DNA of 64,000 nucleotides, taken from positions 29,019 to 93,018 of the forward strand of contig JAGPMW010000007.1 in assembly GCA_018052705.1 (NCBI GenBank). The letters run 5' to 3'. A program made the position numbers and the translations under genes. Shown here one piece after another: positions 46,884 to 54,377 of this stretch. The notes beneath the pieces are model-generated. The model did no database searches. It saw only the letters and a list, made by a program, of their open reading frames with translations, and was not told the origin of the DNA. Numbering within the stretch: the first letter of the stretch is position 1; each line of letters begins with the position of its first letter. Source of the DNA: Selenomonas sp. (GTDB taxonomy: Bacteria; Bacillota; Negativicutes; Selenomonadales; Selenomonadaceae).

Positions 46884-48056
46884 TCATCTTCGTTGCGGCT
46901 GTGGCAGCAAAAAGGTTGCGGCAGCCGCGCAGGCTGCAATAATCAGGATGAGCATCATGACGGCGTCGATGCCAAAATGGTCGGCGTACCAGCCTAGGGA
47001 CGGCACCATAATACCACCCATACTGGCGGAGAGGCCGAGTGTGACACCGGAGGCAAACCCTACGCTTCTGCCCAGATAGCTTTGTCCGAGTACGACGAAA
47101 GCTGCATAAGGACCCTGCATAGCAAAACTCATGGGAATCAGCATCGCAAAGACGGCCCAGATATTGTGGGAGAAGGCGATAACAGCCAGGCAGGGAACCA
47201 GCAGGCAGCAGCCATAGCGTAAAGTATGGACATAACCTTTCCGGTCAGCCAGCCAGCCGCCAACCAATGTAGCCAGGACGCCGGCAATGGAGGCAATGGA
47301 CAGCGTAGCACTGCCAATTGCGGGGCTGGTACCGAGGGACTGGATGCAAAAAAGAGGGAGAAAACTGCTGATAGCTGTAGCGGCAGTCGAGCGGAAAATA
47401 ATGACCAGAAAGAGACGTCTGAAGGCTGGCCAGTCATTTTGTTTTGGCTGGTCGGCAGGGGCGTTGACAGTCCTTCCATGCTGACTGGCTTTTCGACTGG
47501 CCTCGGCTGCCCGGCGTATCGATGGAGCAGCCAGAAACAGCAGGGAAGAGGTGAGGACGGAAATAAGGCCGTAAACCGCGGTACCTTTCATGCCAAATGT
47601 TGTGATGAGGAATACTGCCAGCAGTGGACCAATACCAAATCCGGAATTGCCACCAGCGCTGAATATACTCATTCCCTGCCCTTTTTGGGTACCGGCAATC
47701 GCGTTGACGTTGCGAGCGCCTTCCGGATGGAAGATCGAGCTGCCGATGCCCATGATCGTGACTGCGGCAAAGATGGACCAGTAATCTTGGACAAAGCCTG
47801 TAAGTGCGAGCGATAGACCGGTCATAAGCACACCAAGCCCCATGAACCATTGCCGGGAGCCCTTGTCGGCCAGCCAGCCGAATAGCGGCTGAATTACGGA
47901 TGACAGGAACGACGAGGCAAACATGAGCCCCGCAATTGAGGTGTAGTCCATGCCGTATTCGCTCACAAAGAATGGCAGGATGGCTGGCAATGAGCCGCTG
48001 TTGATATCGACACTCAAATGACCAGTTGACAACATATAAAGATATTTTTTATTCAT
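46884..48056 (-). CDS. MFS exporter of the fosmidomycin-resistance (Fsr) type
   Basis: A 390-residue, 12-helix major facilitator protein. GWLADKGSRQW between helices 2 and 3 is the MFS motif A region, and FHPEGARNVN near residue 110 with MGIGSSI before it is typical of the Fsr group. Such proteins export small molecules, but the substrate is uncertain. A loop near residues 185-210 divides the two halves. ATG at 48056 is preceded on its strand by AAAGGAGG. It stands alone between a promoter and a terminator. Confidence 0.88.
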   Translation of the reverse strand: MNKKYLYMLSTGHLSVDINSGSLPAILPFFVSEYGMDYTSIAGLMFASSFLSSVIQPLFGWLADKGSRQWFMGLGVLMTGLSLALTGFVQDYWSIFAAVTIMGIGSSIFHPEGARNVNAIAGTQKGQGMSIFSAGGNSGFGIGPLLAVFLITTFGMKGTAVYGLISVLTSSLLFLAAPSIRRAAEASRKASQHGRTVNAPADQPKQNDWPAFRRLFLVIIFRSTAATAISSFLPLFCIQSLGTSPAIGSATLSIASIAGVLATLVGGWLADRKGYVHTLRYGCCLLVPCLAVIAFSHNIWAVFAMLIPMSFAMQGPYAAFVVLGQSYLGRSVGFASGVTLGLSASMGGIMVPSLGWYADHFGIDAVMMLILIIAACAAAATFLLPQPQRR

Positions 48057-48095
48057 CAGACGGATGTCCTCCTTTGCGCATGAGTTAGCAGCTCA

Positions 48096-48124
48096 ATTCT
48101 ATCACGCAGGCCAGAGCAGTGCAA
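48096..48124 (-). promoter_or_regulatory. Promoter of the MFS gene
   Basis: Minus strand TTGCAC (48119-48124), a 17-base spacer and TAGAAT (48096-48101). Confidence 0.6.
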
Positions 48125-48176
48125 ATTCGTTTGCGCAACTTATTGGCTGGAATCTGACATATTTTAAATAAAATGT

Positions 48177-48205
48177 TTGACAAGATCAGAAATGCTTGAT
48201 ATAAT
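48177..48205 (+). promoter_or_regulatory. Consensus promoter of tRNA-Leu
   Basis: TTGACA (48177-48182), a 17-base spacer and TATAAT (48200-48205): both hexamers perfect, 34 bases before the tRNA. Confidence 0.88.
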
Positions 48206-48239
48206 ACTACCTGTTAATGACGCGATTACGATGTCATTC

Positions 48240-48326
48240 GCCGGCGTGGCGGAATTGGCAGACGCATCAGACTCAAAATCTGACGTTGGCAACAACGTGC
48301 CGGTTCAAGTCCGGCCGCCGGCACCA
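48240..48326 (+). tRNA. tRNA-Leu (anticodon CAA)
   Basis: An 87-base class II tRNA including encoded CCA. The acceptor stem GCCGGCG pairs with CGCCGGC; the anticodon stem TCAGA/TCTGA holds loop CTCAAAA, giving anticodon CAA for UUG codons. A long variable arm (CGTTG..CAACG) and the GGTTCAAGTCC T-arm follow. It is a single-gene transcript. Confidence 0.97.
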
Positions 48327-48339
48327 TTTGGTGCAACAG

Positions 48340-48367
48340 ACTCCATGATATTTCATGGAGTTTTTTT
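48340..48367 (+). terminator. Terminator after tRNA-Leu
   Basis: ACTCCATGA pairs with TCATGGAGT around a 4-base loop and is followed by a T-run. Confidence 0.9.
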
Positions 48368-48448
48368 GTGCTCTTTTTGCAAGTATCCCTGCATAGGGAG
48401 CCGCAGGCAGCATTTGGTCGTATTCGCGCGTGGGGATAGCGAAAAGAG

Positions 48449-48477
48449 TTGACGCGGGCAATAATATCCGCTATAAT
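48449..48477 (+). promoter_or_regulatory. Promoter of the HU gene
   Basis: TTGACG (48449-48454), a 17-base spacer and TATAAT (48472-48477), 35 bases before the ATG. Confidence 0.85.
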
Positions 48478-48512
48478 ACGCTTTGTTATATAGAGAAAGG
48501 GGATAATCCACT

Positions 48513-48785
48513 ATGGCAAAAGAAGTTATTAGCAAATCCTTACTGGTTGATAAAGTTGCAGAGGCTGCTGGTGTATCCAAGAAAGATACGAAAGTTGTTG
48601 TTGATGCGCTGCTGGAGACTGTCAAAGAGAGCGTCAAGGCAGATGCTGAGATTCGTCTGATTGGTTTTGGTACGTTCAAGAAAGCTCATCGTAATGCCCG
48701 CACGGGCCGCAACCCGCAGACGGGAGCAGCTTTGGAAATTGCTGCCAGCGACAGTATGGCATTCAAATCCAGCGTAAAATACTAA
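48513..48785 (+). CDS. hup: DNA-binding protein HU
   Basis: A 90-residue histone-like DNA-bending protein. The dimerisation helices are followed by IRLIGFGTFKKAHRNARTGRN (family signature GFGTF and beta-arm start RNARTGRNPQTG), giving the minor-groove arms. AGAAAGGGG precedes the ATG. It has a strong promoter and a strong terminator, as expected for an abundant nucleoid protein. Confidence 0.95.
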   Translation: MAKEVISKSLLVDKVAEAAGVSKKDTKVVVDALLETVKESVKADAEIRLIGFGTFKKAHRNARTGRNPQTGAALEIAASDSMAFKSSVKY

Positions 48786-48815
48786 TTTATCAAAACTGTG
48801 TAATGAACACGGAAG

Positions 48816-48855
48816 AACCGGCTGGCTGCCGTTTTGGCAGCCAGCCGGTTTTTTG
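48816..48855 (+). terminator. Intrinsic terminator after hup
   Basis: AACCGGCTGGCTGCC pairs perfectly with GGCAGCCAGCCGGTT (15 bp) and is followed by TTTT. Confidence 0.93.
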
Positions 48856-48970
48856 TGACTGTCCGAGCGTGAAGAGAGCCCTGCTGACTTATGAAGCGCT
48901 TGCAGGATTGCTGAATTTTCGCTAAAATAGAGGGAGTAGAAACTTCTGTGGATAACAGGGAGGCCGGCAT

Positions 48971-49384
48971 ATGCGCAGTTTGAGATTATTTATGCTTAGT
49001 ACATTAATTGCTGCCGCAGTCTTTTCCTGCATGGGGCTGGAATCAGTCCCTGCTGAGGCAGCGATGATACGAGTAACAAACAATTGCTGGAATGGCGATC
49101 CAAACTATCCCTTGGTAGATCATACAGATACCAGTTATCTTTTTGTTGACCGCCATTCGGCCTGCATCAGCGCGGACGGAGAGGTGGCCGTGATTGTACT
49201 TAGTGTGCGGGACTATAGCTTTGGCAAAGAAACAATCACATATTTTTTCAAGGAACAGTATGAGGATTTGATGTGGCGGGCGGAGTACCATCATTGGCGT
49301 GGCCAGTGGAATAAGTATACGAGTCATACGAATCCGTCAATAAAGCGGATCTATGATACGGCCAGAATTGCTGTGGGGCGGTGA
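48971..49384 (+). CDS. Exported protein of unknown function
   Basis: A 137-residue protein with an N-terminal signal peptide (LFMLSTLIAAAVFSCMG, likely cleavage after AEA near residue 30). The mature part is about 105 residues with strands such as YLFVDRHSACIS and EVAVIVLSVRDYSFG and two cysteines that may pair in the periplasm. CAGGGAGG precedes the ATG. It is 31 bases before the next gene, so the two are probably one operon. No known domain is recognised. Confidence 0.7.
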   Translation: MRSLRLFMLSTLIAAAVFSCMGLESVPAEAAMIRVTNNCWNGDPNYPLVDHTDTSYLFVDRHSACISADGEVAVIVLSVRDYSFGKETITYFFKEQYEDLMWRAEYHHWRGQWNKYTSHTNPSIKRIYDTARIAVGR

Positions 49385-49415
49385 TGGCCCGTTAATCTGT
49401 TTTGGGGAGGGCGTT

Positions 49416-50120
49416 GTGAAGAAATCTCATATTATCCTGGCGGCATTGTTTATCTATCTGGCTATGTTGGTGGCAGGTGGAGCCGTTTACTATGCGCACC
49501 GCCAGCGCCCGCCTGTGGCACCGGTAAAGACTCCTGCCGCAGTGGCGATGAAAACGCCTTCCGCAGAGGATCAGGCTGCAGCCAAACAGGCTGAGGCGGA
49601 GCAGCAAAAAGCAAAGCAGCAGGAACAGCGTATTGAGACTTTGAAAGCGGGCCTGAAGGTAGAGACTATCCATGGGGTTACCTATTATCGATATGACTGG
49701 CCGCAACGGATGCCGACCGGGGTCTATCTGCGGCCGTATATTGCCGTTGGCAGTGGGCGTTGCATATTGAAAAATGATGTTTGCTATTCCTATTCGATTG
49801 ATGATCCGCAGAAGACGGCGTGGATCAATGGCGACCGGCTGGATGTCATTGTCGGGGGGCAGCGGACAACACTGGTTTTTGATCCTGGGATGATGCATAA
49901 GCAGATGGCACCGGATGCAGAATGGCTGATGGAAGATTATGTGATGGATGCCGATGTTGTTTCGCTGGCGGTATTGCGCCAGTTGGCCGTATCCTCCTAT
50001 GCGGAGGTCGTATACTATAGGCATGGGGGAAAATCCAGACAGCAGATTCTTTCGGCTGAGGAACTCGAACGAATACGGGTGATGGTAGACCTCTACGAGC
50101 TGCTTGCTGCACAGGAATGA
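49416..50120 (+). CDS. Membrane-anchored protein of unknown function
   Basis: A 234-residue protein with GTG start at 49416 after GGGGAGG. One N-terminal transmembrane helix (about residues 5-26, IILAALFIYLAMLVAGGAVYY) anchors it, followed by a Pro/Ala-rich then Glu/Gln/Ala/Lys-rich linker with coiled-coil character (residues about 40-75). The C-terminal domain of about 155 residues is probably periplasmic. It follows the exported protein gene, so both may act in the envelope. Function unknown. Confidence 0.7.
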   Translation: MKKSHIILAALFIYLAMLVAGGAVYYAHRQRPPVAPVKTPAAVAMKTPSAEDQAAAKQAEAEQQKAKQQEQRIETLKAGLKVETIHGVTYYRYDWPQRMPTGVYLRPYIAVGSGRCILKNDVCYSYSIDDPQKTAWINGDRLDVIVGGQRTTLVFDPGMMHKQMAPDAEWLMEDYVMDADVVSLAVLRQLAVSSYAEVVYYRHGGKSRQQILSAEELERIRVMVDLYELLAAQE

Positions 50121-50151
50121 GAGTATTAGCGTAATTTTAAGATTGCTTTAA

Positions 50152-50180
50152 TTGACAGTCATTAAAAAATCAGGTAGGCT
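50152..50180 (+). promoter_or_regulatory. Promoter of the small outer-membrane protein gene
   Basis: TTGACA (50152-50157), a 17-base spacer and TAGGCT (50175-50180), 46 bases before the ATG. Confidence 0.6.
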
Positions 50181-50226
50181 AGTATTAGTATACGTGACAT
50201 TAGTTTTTCCTTGGAGGGATTCGATT

Positions 50227-50727
50227 ATGAAAAAAACAGCATTACTAACAGCAGCATTGATGATTATGGGCACATCGGCTGTCATGGCAGCACCGATCAA
50301 CCAGATGGCAACACATGAGACAGCCATTGGTGTTGGTACGAGGGAGTCCTATATTGAGCATAAGGTAACGAGCAAGGCGACCGTCGGTTATCAGTATGCA
50401 GATCGTGATGAGTATGGTGATCATAAGGATGCTTATCTGCAGTATGATGTTGTTGGTTCGGAGGTTAAGCTTATCGGTGGTTATCGCTGGAATTTACCAG
50501 GTGATAAAAATGAAGCTTTTGGCGGAGTTGCTCTGAGTACGCCGAAAGTTATGGGCTTTGATGCTTATGCTTCTTATGTTGCCGGTAAGGACTTCAATGA
50601 GACGCAGGTAGGGATCAATAAAAACCTTCTTTTGAATGTAGACCTTAATGTCAACTATCATAACTTCAAGCCAGACAATGGTCATCGTGAGAATGGCGTT
50701 GGTGCCGGCATTACGGTGAAGTTCTGA
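50227..50727 (+). CDS. Small predicted outer-membrane beta-barrel protein
   Basis: A 166-residue protein with a signal peptide (KKTALLTAALMIMGTSAVMA, cleavage likely after AMA-type site near residue 21). The mature part has alternating aromatic/hydrophobic strands (ATVGYQYADRD, AYLQYDVVG, VKLIGGYRWN, LNVDLNVNYHNF) and ends in Phe (AGITVKF), the C-terminal signature of BAM-inserted barrels. About eight strands are plausible. This is good evidence for an outer membrane. GGAGGG precedes ATG 50227; a TTG at 50152 lies within the promoter. Confidence 0.75.
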   Translation: MKKTALLTAALMIMGTSAVMAAPINQMATHETAIGVGTRESYIEHKVTSKATVGYQYADRDEYGDHKDAYLQYDVVGSEVKLIGGYRWNLPGDKNEAFGGVALSTPKVMGFDAYASYVAGKDFNETQVGINKNLLLNVDLNVNYHNFKPDNGHRENGVGAGITVKF

Positions 50728-50736
50728 TTTTAAAAC

Positions 50737-50802
50737 GTGAATATACCCAAAAATATCCCGCACTGCGTTGAGCAGGTGCGGGATATTTTTGGGTATATTC
50801 AC
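50737..50802. terminator. Bidirectional terminator with a 27-bp perfect stem
   Basis: The arms 50737-50763 and 50776-50802 are exact inverted copies around a 12-base loop. Arms begin GTGAATATACCC and hold an internal AAAAATA/TATTTTT that gives a U-rich 3' end in either direction. It lies between the barrel gene (plus) and the phosphoribosyltransferase gene (minus), whose stop codon is inside the right arm. Confidence 0.9.
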
Positions 50803-51350
50803 TGTGCGTCAAATAGTGGCAGGGGCTCGAGGAAGATAATGTCATCGCGCTTGGCGGCATCGCCTTCTGCGAGGACACAAGCTTCGCCGATAACTTTTCC
50901 GCCTGCTTTTTCGGTCAACTCCGACAGGGCTTTCATGGATCCGCCAGTACTGATGACATCGTCGAGCAGCAGTACATTCTTGCCCTTGAGGCGGTTAACA
51001 TCCGTACCATCAAGGCAGAGATTCTGTATACCCTTGGTGGTGATGGAGATATCCTCGACCCAGATGGCGTTTTCCATATAAGCCTTGACGGACTTGCGGG
51101 CAACGATGTAGCGGGCCATACCCAGCTCACGGGCAAGATCAGCCGCGAGGGGAATGCCTTTTGTCTCAGCCGTCAGGATGACATCGGTCTCAGCCGGTAT
51201 TTTGGGGGCCAGTGCCTTGGCACAGGCGAGCGTCAATTCGGCATCACCAAGCATAATAAAGCCGGCAATAGCGAGTTTGTCAGTAACATTGAGAATTGGC
51301 AGGGCGCGTTTGCAGCCTGCAACTTTGAGTTCATAGAATCTATCAGCCAT
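50799..51350 (-). CDS. Purine-type phosphoribosyltransferase
   Basis: A 183-residue type I phosphoribosyltransferase. The PRPP loop is VLLLDDVISTGGS near residue 126, and ILTAETKGIPLAADLAREL with YIVARKSVKAYM resembles adenine phosphoribosyltransferase and Xpt-like proteins. Whether adenine, xanthine or another base is used cannot be decided. It has its own minus-strand promoter and stands alone, divergent from the decarboxylase gene. Confidence 0.85.
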   Translation of the reverse strand: MADRFYELKVAGCKRALPILNVTDKLAIAGFIMLGDAELTLACAKALAPKIPAETDVILTAETKGIPLAADLARELGMARYIVARKSVKAYMENAIWVEDISITTKGIQNLCLDGTDVNRLKGKNVLLLDDVISTGGSMKALSELTEKAGGKVIGEACVLAEGDAAKRDDIIFLEPLPLFDAQ

Positions 51351-51389
51351 AATTCGTTAATTGCACCTCTTTCATATGATAACGGAATC

Positions 51390-51418
51390 ATTATACTCTC
51401 TTTCCTCAATCTGCGCAA
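51390..51418 (-). promoter_or_regulatory. Promoter of the phosphoribosyltransferase gene
   Basis: Minus strand TTGCGC (51413-51418), a 17-base spacer and TATAAT (51390-51395). On the plus strand TTGTTT (51447-51452), 17 bases, TACGAT (51470-51475) is a weaker candidate for the divergent decarboxylase gene. Confidence 0.6.
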
Positions 51419-51560
51419 ATCTTAATGAATTTACAGATTTTATATATTGTTTATTGAGCACGTTTGTGTTACGATACATTTTATGAGATCGTTGTGGATT
51501 TTCGTTGCTTGAAATGGATGAGAATCTGGTCTTAAATAAAAAATTGGAATGGGTTGTGTT

Positions 51561-52745
51561 ATGAAAAACTTCAGACTTACCGAAAAGGAAATGAACGCTA
51601 TGGCGGAACGTTTTCCTACACCGTTTCTGGTGGCATCACTGGATAAAGTAGAGGAAAACTACCAGTTTATGCGGCAGCATTTGCCGCGAGCTGGCATATG
51701 CTATGCAATGAAAGCGAATCCGACACCAGAGGTTCTCTGTTGTCTTGCTGATCTGGGAGCACATTTTGATGTAGCTTCTGCTGGCGAGATGGAGCAGTTA
51801 TATGGATTGGGCGTGAATGGATCACAGATGATTTATGCCAATCCGGTGAAGGATACGCGCGGCCTTAGAGCTGCTGCTGTTTATGGGGTAACGCGCTTCA
51901 CTTTTGATGATGCGACGGAGATCCCGAAGATGGCGGAATATGTGCCGGGTGCAGATGTGCTGGTACGTATTTCTGTGCGGAACAACAAAGCGTTGGTGGA
52001 CCTGAACACGAAGTTTGGGACTCCTGTTAGTGAGGCGTTGGCGTTGTTGCAGCAGGCGGAAGCGGCTGGCCTGCATGCTGCAGGAATTTGTTTCCATGTA
52101 GGCAGCCAGTCGCTTTCGACCGCTGCTTATGAGGAAGCTTTGCTGGTGGCGCGTAAACTTTTCGATGAAGCTGAAGTACAGGGGATTCACCTGACTGATC
52201 TTGATATTGGTGGTGGTTTCCCTGTGCCGGATGCAGACGGACTGTCTGTTGATCTGGCGGCGATGATGGAATCGATCAACCGGCAGATTGACCGGCTGTT
52301 TCCTGACACAAATGTCTGGACAGAACCGGGCCGCTATATCTGCGGCACAGCTGTAAATCTTGTGACCTCAGTGATCGGTACCAAAAATCGCAATGGCAAA
52401 CCCTGGTATATCCTTGATGAAGGGATTTACGGCTGTTTCTCGGGTATTATGTATGACCATTGGACTTATCCGCTGCACTGCTTTGGCAAGGGCCCTAAGA
52501 TACCATCGATGTTTGGGGGCCCCAGCTGTGATGGCATTGATGTGCTGTACCGTGATTTTGAGGCACCGTCACTGCGGATTGGTGATCGGCTGCTCGTGAC
52601 GGAGATGGGCGCTTATACCAATGTAAGTGCAACAAGGTTCAATGGATTCTATCTGGCGCCAACGGTTATCTTCGAGAATCAGCCGGAGTACGCAGCCCGC
52701 CATCAGGAAACTGCCGGTGAGAAGGATACAGAGGCAGTGATATGA
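51561..52745 (+). CDS. ldc: Lysine/ornithine decarboxylase, Selenomonas ruminantium type
   Basis: A 394-residue PLP fold-type III decarboxylase. CYAMKANPTPEVL carries the PLP lysine, HFDVASAGEMEQL, CFHVGSQ and GGGFPVPDADG follow, and FGGPSCDGIDVLYRDF holds the catalytic Cys and Asp. From memory it is very close over its whole length to the dual-specificity lysine/ornithine decarboxylase of S. ruminantium, which makes cadaverine/putrescine attached to peptidoglycan to hold the outer membrane. I chose ATG 51561 (MKNFRL) to match that enzyme; ATG 51549 would add four residues. Confidence 0.93.
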   Translation: MKNFRLTEKEMNAMAERFPTPFLVASLDKVEENYQFMRQHLPRAGICYAMKANPTPEVLCCLADLGAHFDVASAGEMEQLYGLGVNGSQMIYANPVKDTRGLRAAAVYGVTRFTFDDATEIPKMAEYVPGADVLVRISVRNNKALVDLNTKFGTPVSEALALLQQAEAAGLHAAGICFHVGSQSLSTAAYEEALLVARKLFDEAEVQGIHLTDLDIGGGFPVPDADGLSVDLAAMMESINRQIDRLFPDTNVWTEPGRYICGTAVNLVTSVIGTKNRNGKPWYILDEGIYGCFSGIMYDHWTYPLHCFGKGPKIPSMFGGPSCDGIDVLYRDFEAPSLRIGDRLLVTEMGAYTNVSATRFNGFYLAPTVIFENQPEYAARHQETAGEKDTEAVI

Positions 52746-52766
52746 AAGGTACAGGGGAAGACGCCC

Positions 52767-52973
52767 ATGGAAAATGAAGAAATTGAGCATCTGCTGTTGC
52801 ATGCGCTGACAGAGGATACCGTGACGGAACGGCTTGATGTGGCGAGGTCGCAGCAGGAGGTCTATGCGATCCTGAGCGAGCTGCCATATTTCAAGCTGAG
52901 TATGGAGGAATTCCAACAGGGAATCCGGGCGATGCAGGCCGAACAGGCGGATCTGCACGGGCAAAAAGAATAG
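52767..52973 (+). CDS. Small Nif11-like helical protein
   Basis: A 68-residue acidic, helical protein 21 bases after ldc and co-transcribed with it. The pattern of a helix with LTEDTVTERLDVARSQQEV, a short turn, then FKLSMEEFQQGI recalls the Nif11 domain (helix, D-x-L-x-x-L, then FS-EEL). No GG-type leader cleavage site or Cys is present, so it is not an obvious RiPP precursor. Function unknown; an accessory of the decarboxylase is possible from context only. Confidence 0.5.
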   Translation: MENEEIEHLLLHALTEDTVTERLDVARSQQEVYAILSELPYFKLSMEEFQQGIRAMQAEQADLHGQKE

Positions 52974-52988
52974 CTGGACATAAAAGAA

Positions 52989-53023
52989 GAGCAGTTCATC
53001 GTAATGATGGACTGCTCCTTTTT
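52989..53023 (+). terminator. Intrinsic terminator after the ldc operon
   Basis: GAGCAGTTCATC pairs with GATGGACTGCTC with one G-U pair, followed by CTTTTTT. Confidence 0.9.
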
Positions 53024-53046
53024 TGTCTATGCTTTTGGGGAGAGGA

Positions 53047-54345
53047 TCAGAGATGTTTTTCCGTCAATACCAGATCAAGAGCATTGAGGACATCGTTGAT
53101 GTTTTCCTCAGTGACAATCAGTGGCGGCTGGAAGGCCATGACATTGCGGCCAACGCCGTTTTTGCCAACGATGAAGCCGCGATCCTTGAGGATCTCGAGG
53201 CAATCATCCAGGATTTCGGGAGCTTCACTGCCGTCGGCATGGATGAACTCGGCACCATCCATGAGCCCGAGACCCCGGACATCACCGATGACGGGATGTT
53301 TCTGCTGCAGCTCGCGCAAGCCTGCCCGCAGCTGCTCGCCCCGTTCCTGTGCATTTTGGGCCAGTGCATGTTCCTCAATATAGTCGAGTACAGCAAGACC
53401 TGCGGTTGAGGAGACAGGGTTGCCACCAAGTGTCGAAGCACCCGGGCGGGTGTAAGTATCTGCAATCTCAGGCGTTGTGATAAAGGCTGAAATTGGTGCA
53501 CCATTGCCAAGCGCTTTGGCCATGCACATAATATCCGGGTCGACACCGTAGTGCTCTATGGCGAACATCTTGCCTGAGCGTGCAAAGCCGGTCTGGACTT
53601 CGTCGATAATAAGCAGTGTATTATATTGATCAAGGATTTGCTTGACACGCTGGAAATAGCCCTTCGGCGGCACAACACAGCCGGCATTGCCCTGAATCGT
53701 TTCGGCAATGAAAGCACCTGGATGGCCGGATGTTGCGGTCTTGATGACATCCTCGATGGCATTGGCACAGGCGAAATCGCATTCCGGATACTTTTTGTTC
53801 ATTGGGCAGCGGTAGCAGTTTGGATTTGGTGCGAAATGGATGCCTCCAACCGGTGTTGGCGCTGTGCGCCACATCGTGAGTCCGGTCACGCTCATACCGA
53901 GCTTTGTGCGTCCATGGAGCCCCTGGCGCAGGGCAATGATCTCACTATTGCCCGAGTAGACCTCGGCCAGCAGCAACGCGCCTTCTGTGGCCTCAGATCC
54001 TGTGGAGCAGAAGAAGGACTTCTGCAGTCTGCCCGGTGTGACCTGAGCAAGCTTTTCTGCCAGATTGACGAAGTTTTCGGTCAGGTAAATGTTGCAGACA
54101 TGCTGCAGATCATCCATTTGTGCTTTCATTTTGCTGAGAATATCTGGATTGGCATGCCCGCAGTTCATGACGGAGACACCGGCATACATGTCGAGGTATT
54201 TCTTGCCTGTGCTGTCCCAGAGATACTGCATAGAGCCTTTTACGAGCTGCTGTGGATGGCGATAGAAATGGGCCAGACAGGGCATGATATATTTCTTCTT
54301 TTTTTCAATAATGGCCTCAGGGCCAATATAATGTTTTTCTTCCAT
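53047..54345 (-). CDS. Class III PLP aminotransferase with CX2CX8CX3C segment
   Basis: A 432-residue fold-type I aminotransferase (acetylornithine/GABA/AGXT2-like group). CSTGSEATEGAL binds PLP phosphate, LLIIDEVQTGFARSGK holds the PLP-contacting Asp, AKALGNGAPISA the catalytic Lys, and STLGGNP follows. Between residues about 180 and 200 a four-cysteine segment (NCYRC, then PECDFAC) is seen, a feature of one branch of the family whose role is unclear. It follows the U32 gene by 32 bases on the same strand. Substrate unassigned; a diamine or omega-amino acid is possible near ldc. Confidence 0.82.
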   Translation of the reverse strand: MEEKHYIGPEAIIEKKKKYIMPCLAHFYRHPQQLVKGSMQYLWDSTGKKYLDMYAGVSVMNCGHANPDILSKMKAQMDDLQHVCNIYLTENFVNLAEKLAQVTPGRLQKSFFCSTGSEATEGALLLAEVYSGNSEIIALRQGLHGRTKLGMSVTGLTMWRTAPTPVGGIHFAPNPNCYRCPMNKKYPECDFACANAIEDVIKTATSGHPGAFIAETIQGNAGCVVPPKGYFQRVKQILDQYNTLLIIDEVQTGFARSGKMFAIEHYGVDPDIMCMAKALGNGAPISAFITTPEIADTYTRPGASTLGGNPVSSTAGLAVLDYIEEHALAQNAQERGEQLRAGLRELQQKHPVIGDVRGLGLMDGAEFIHADGSEAPEILDDCLEILKDRGFIVGKNGVGRNVMAFQPPLIVTEENINDVLNALDLVLTEKHL

Positions 54346-54377
54346 AATGATTGTTTCCCCTTATAATACGTTGAGCC

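Noticed and set aside
46828..47079. 83-codon plus-strand frame after the VOC gene
   Set aside because: It begins inside the bidirectional terminator and runs antisense to the MFS gene.
48177..48452. 91-codon plus-strand frame crossing the tRNA gene
   Set aside because: It overlaps the promoter, tRNA-Leu and its terminator; it has no RBS.
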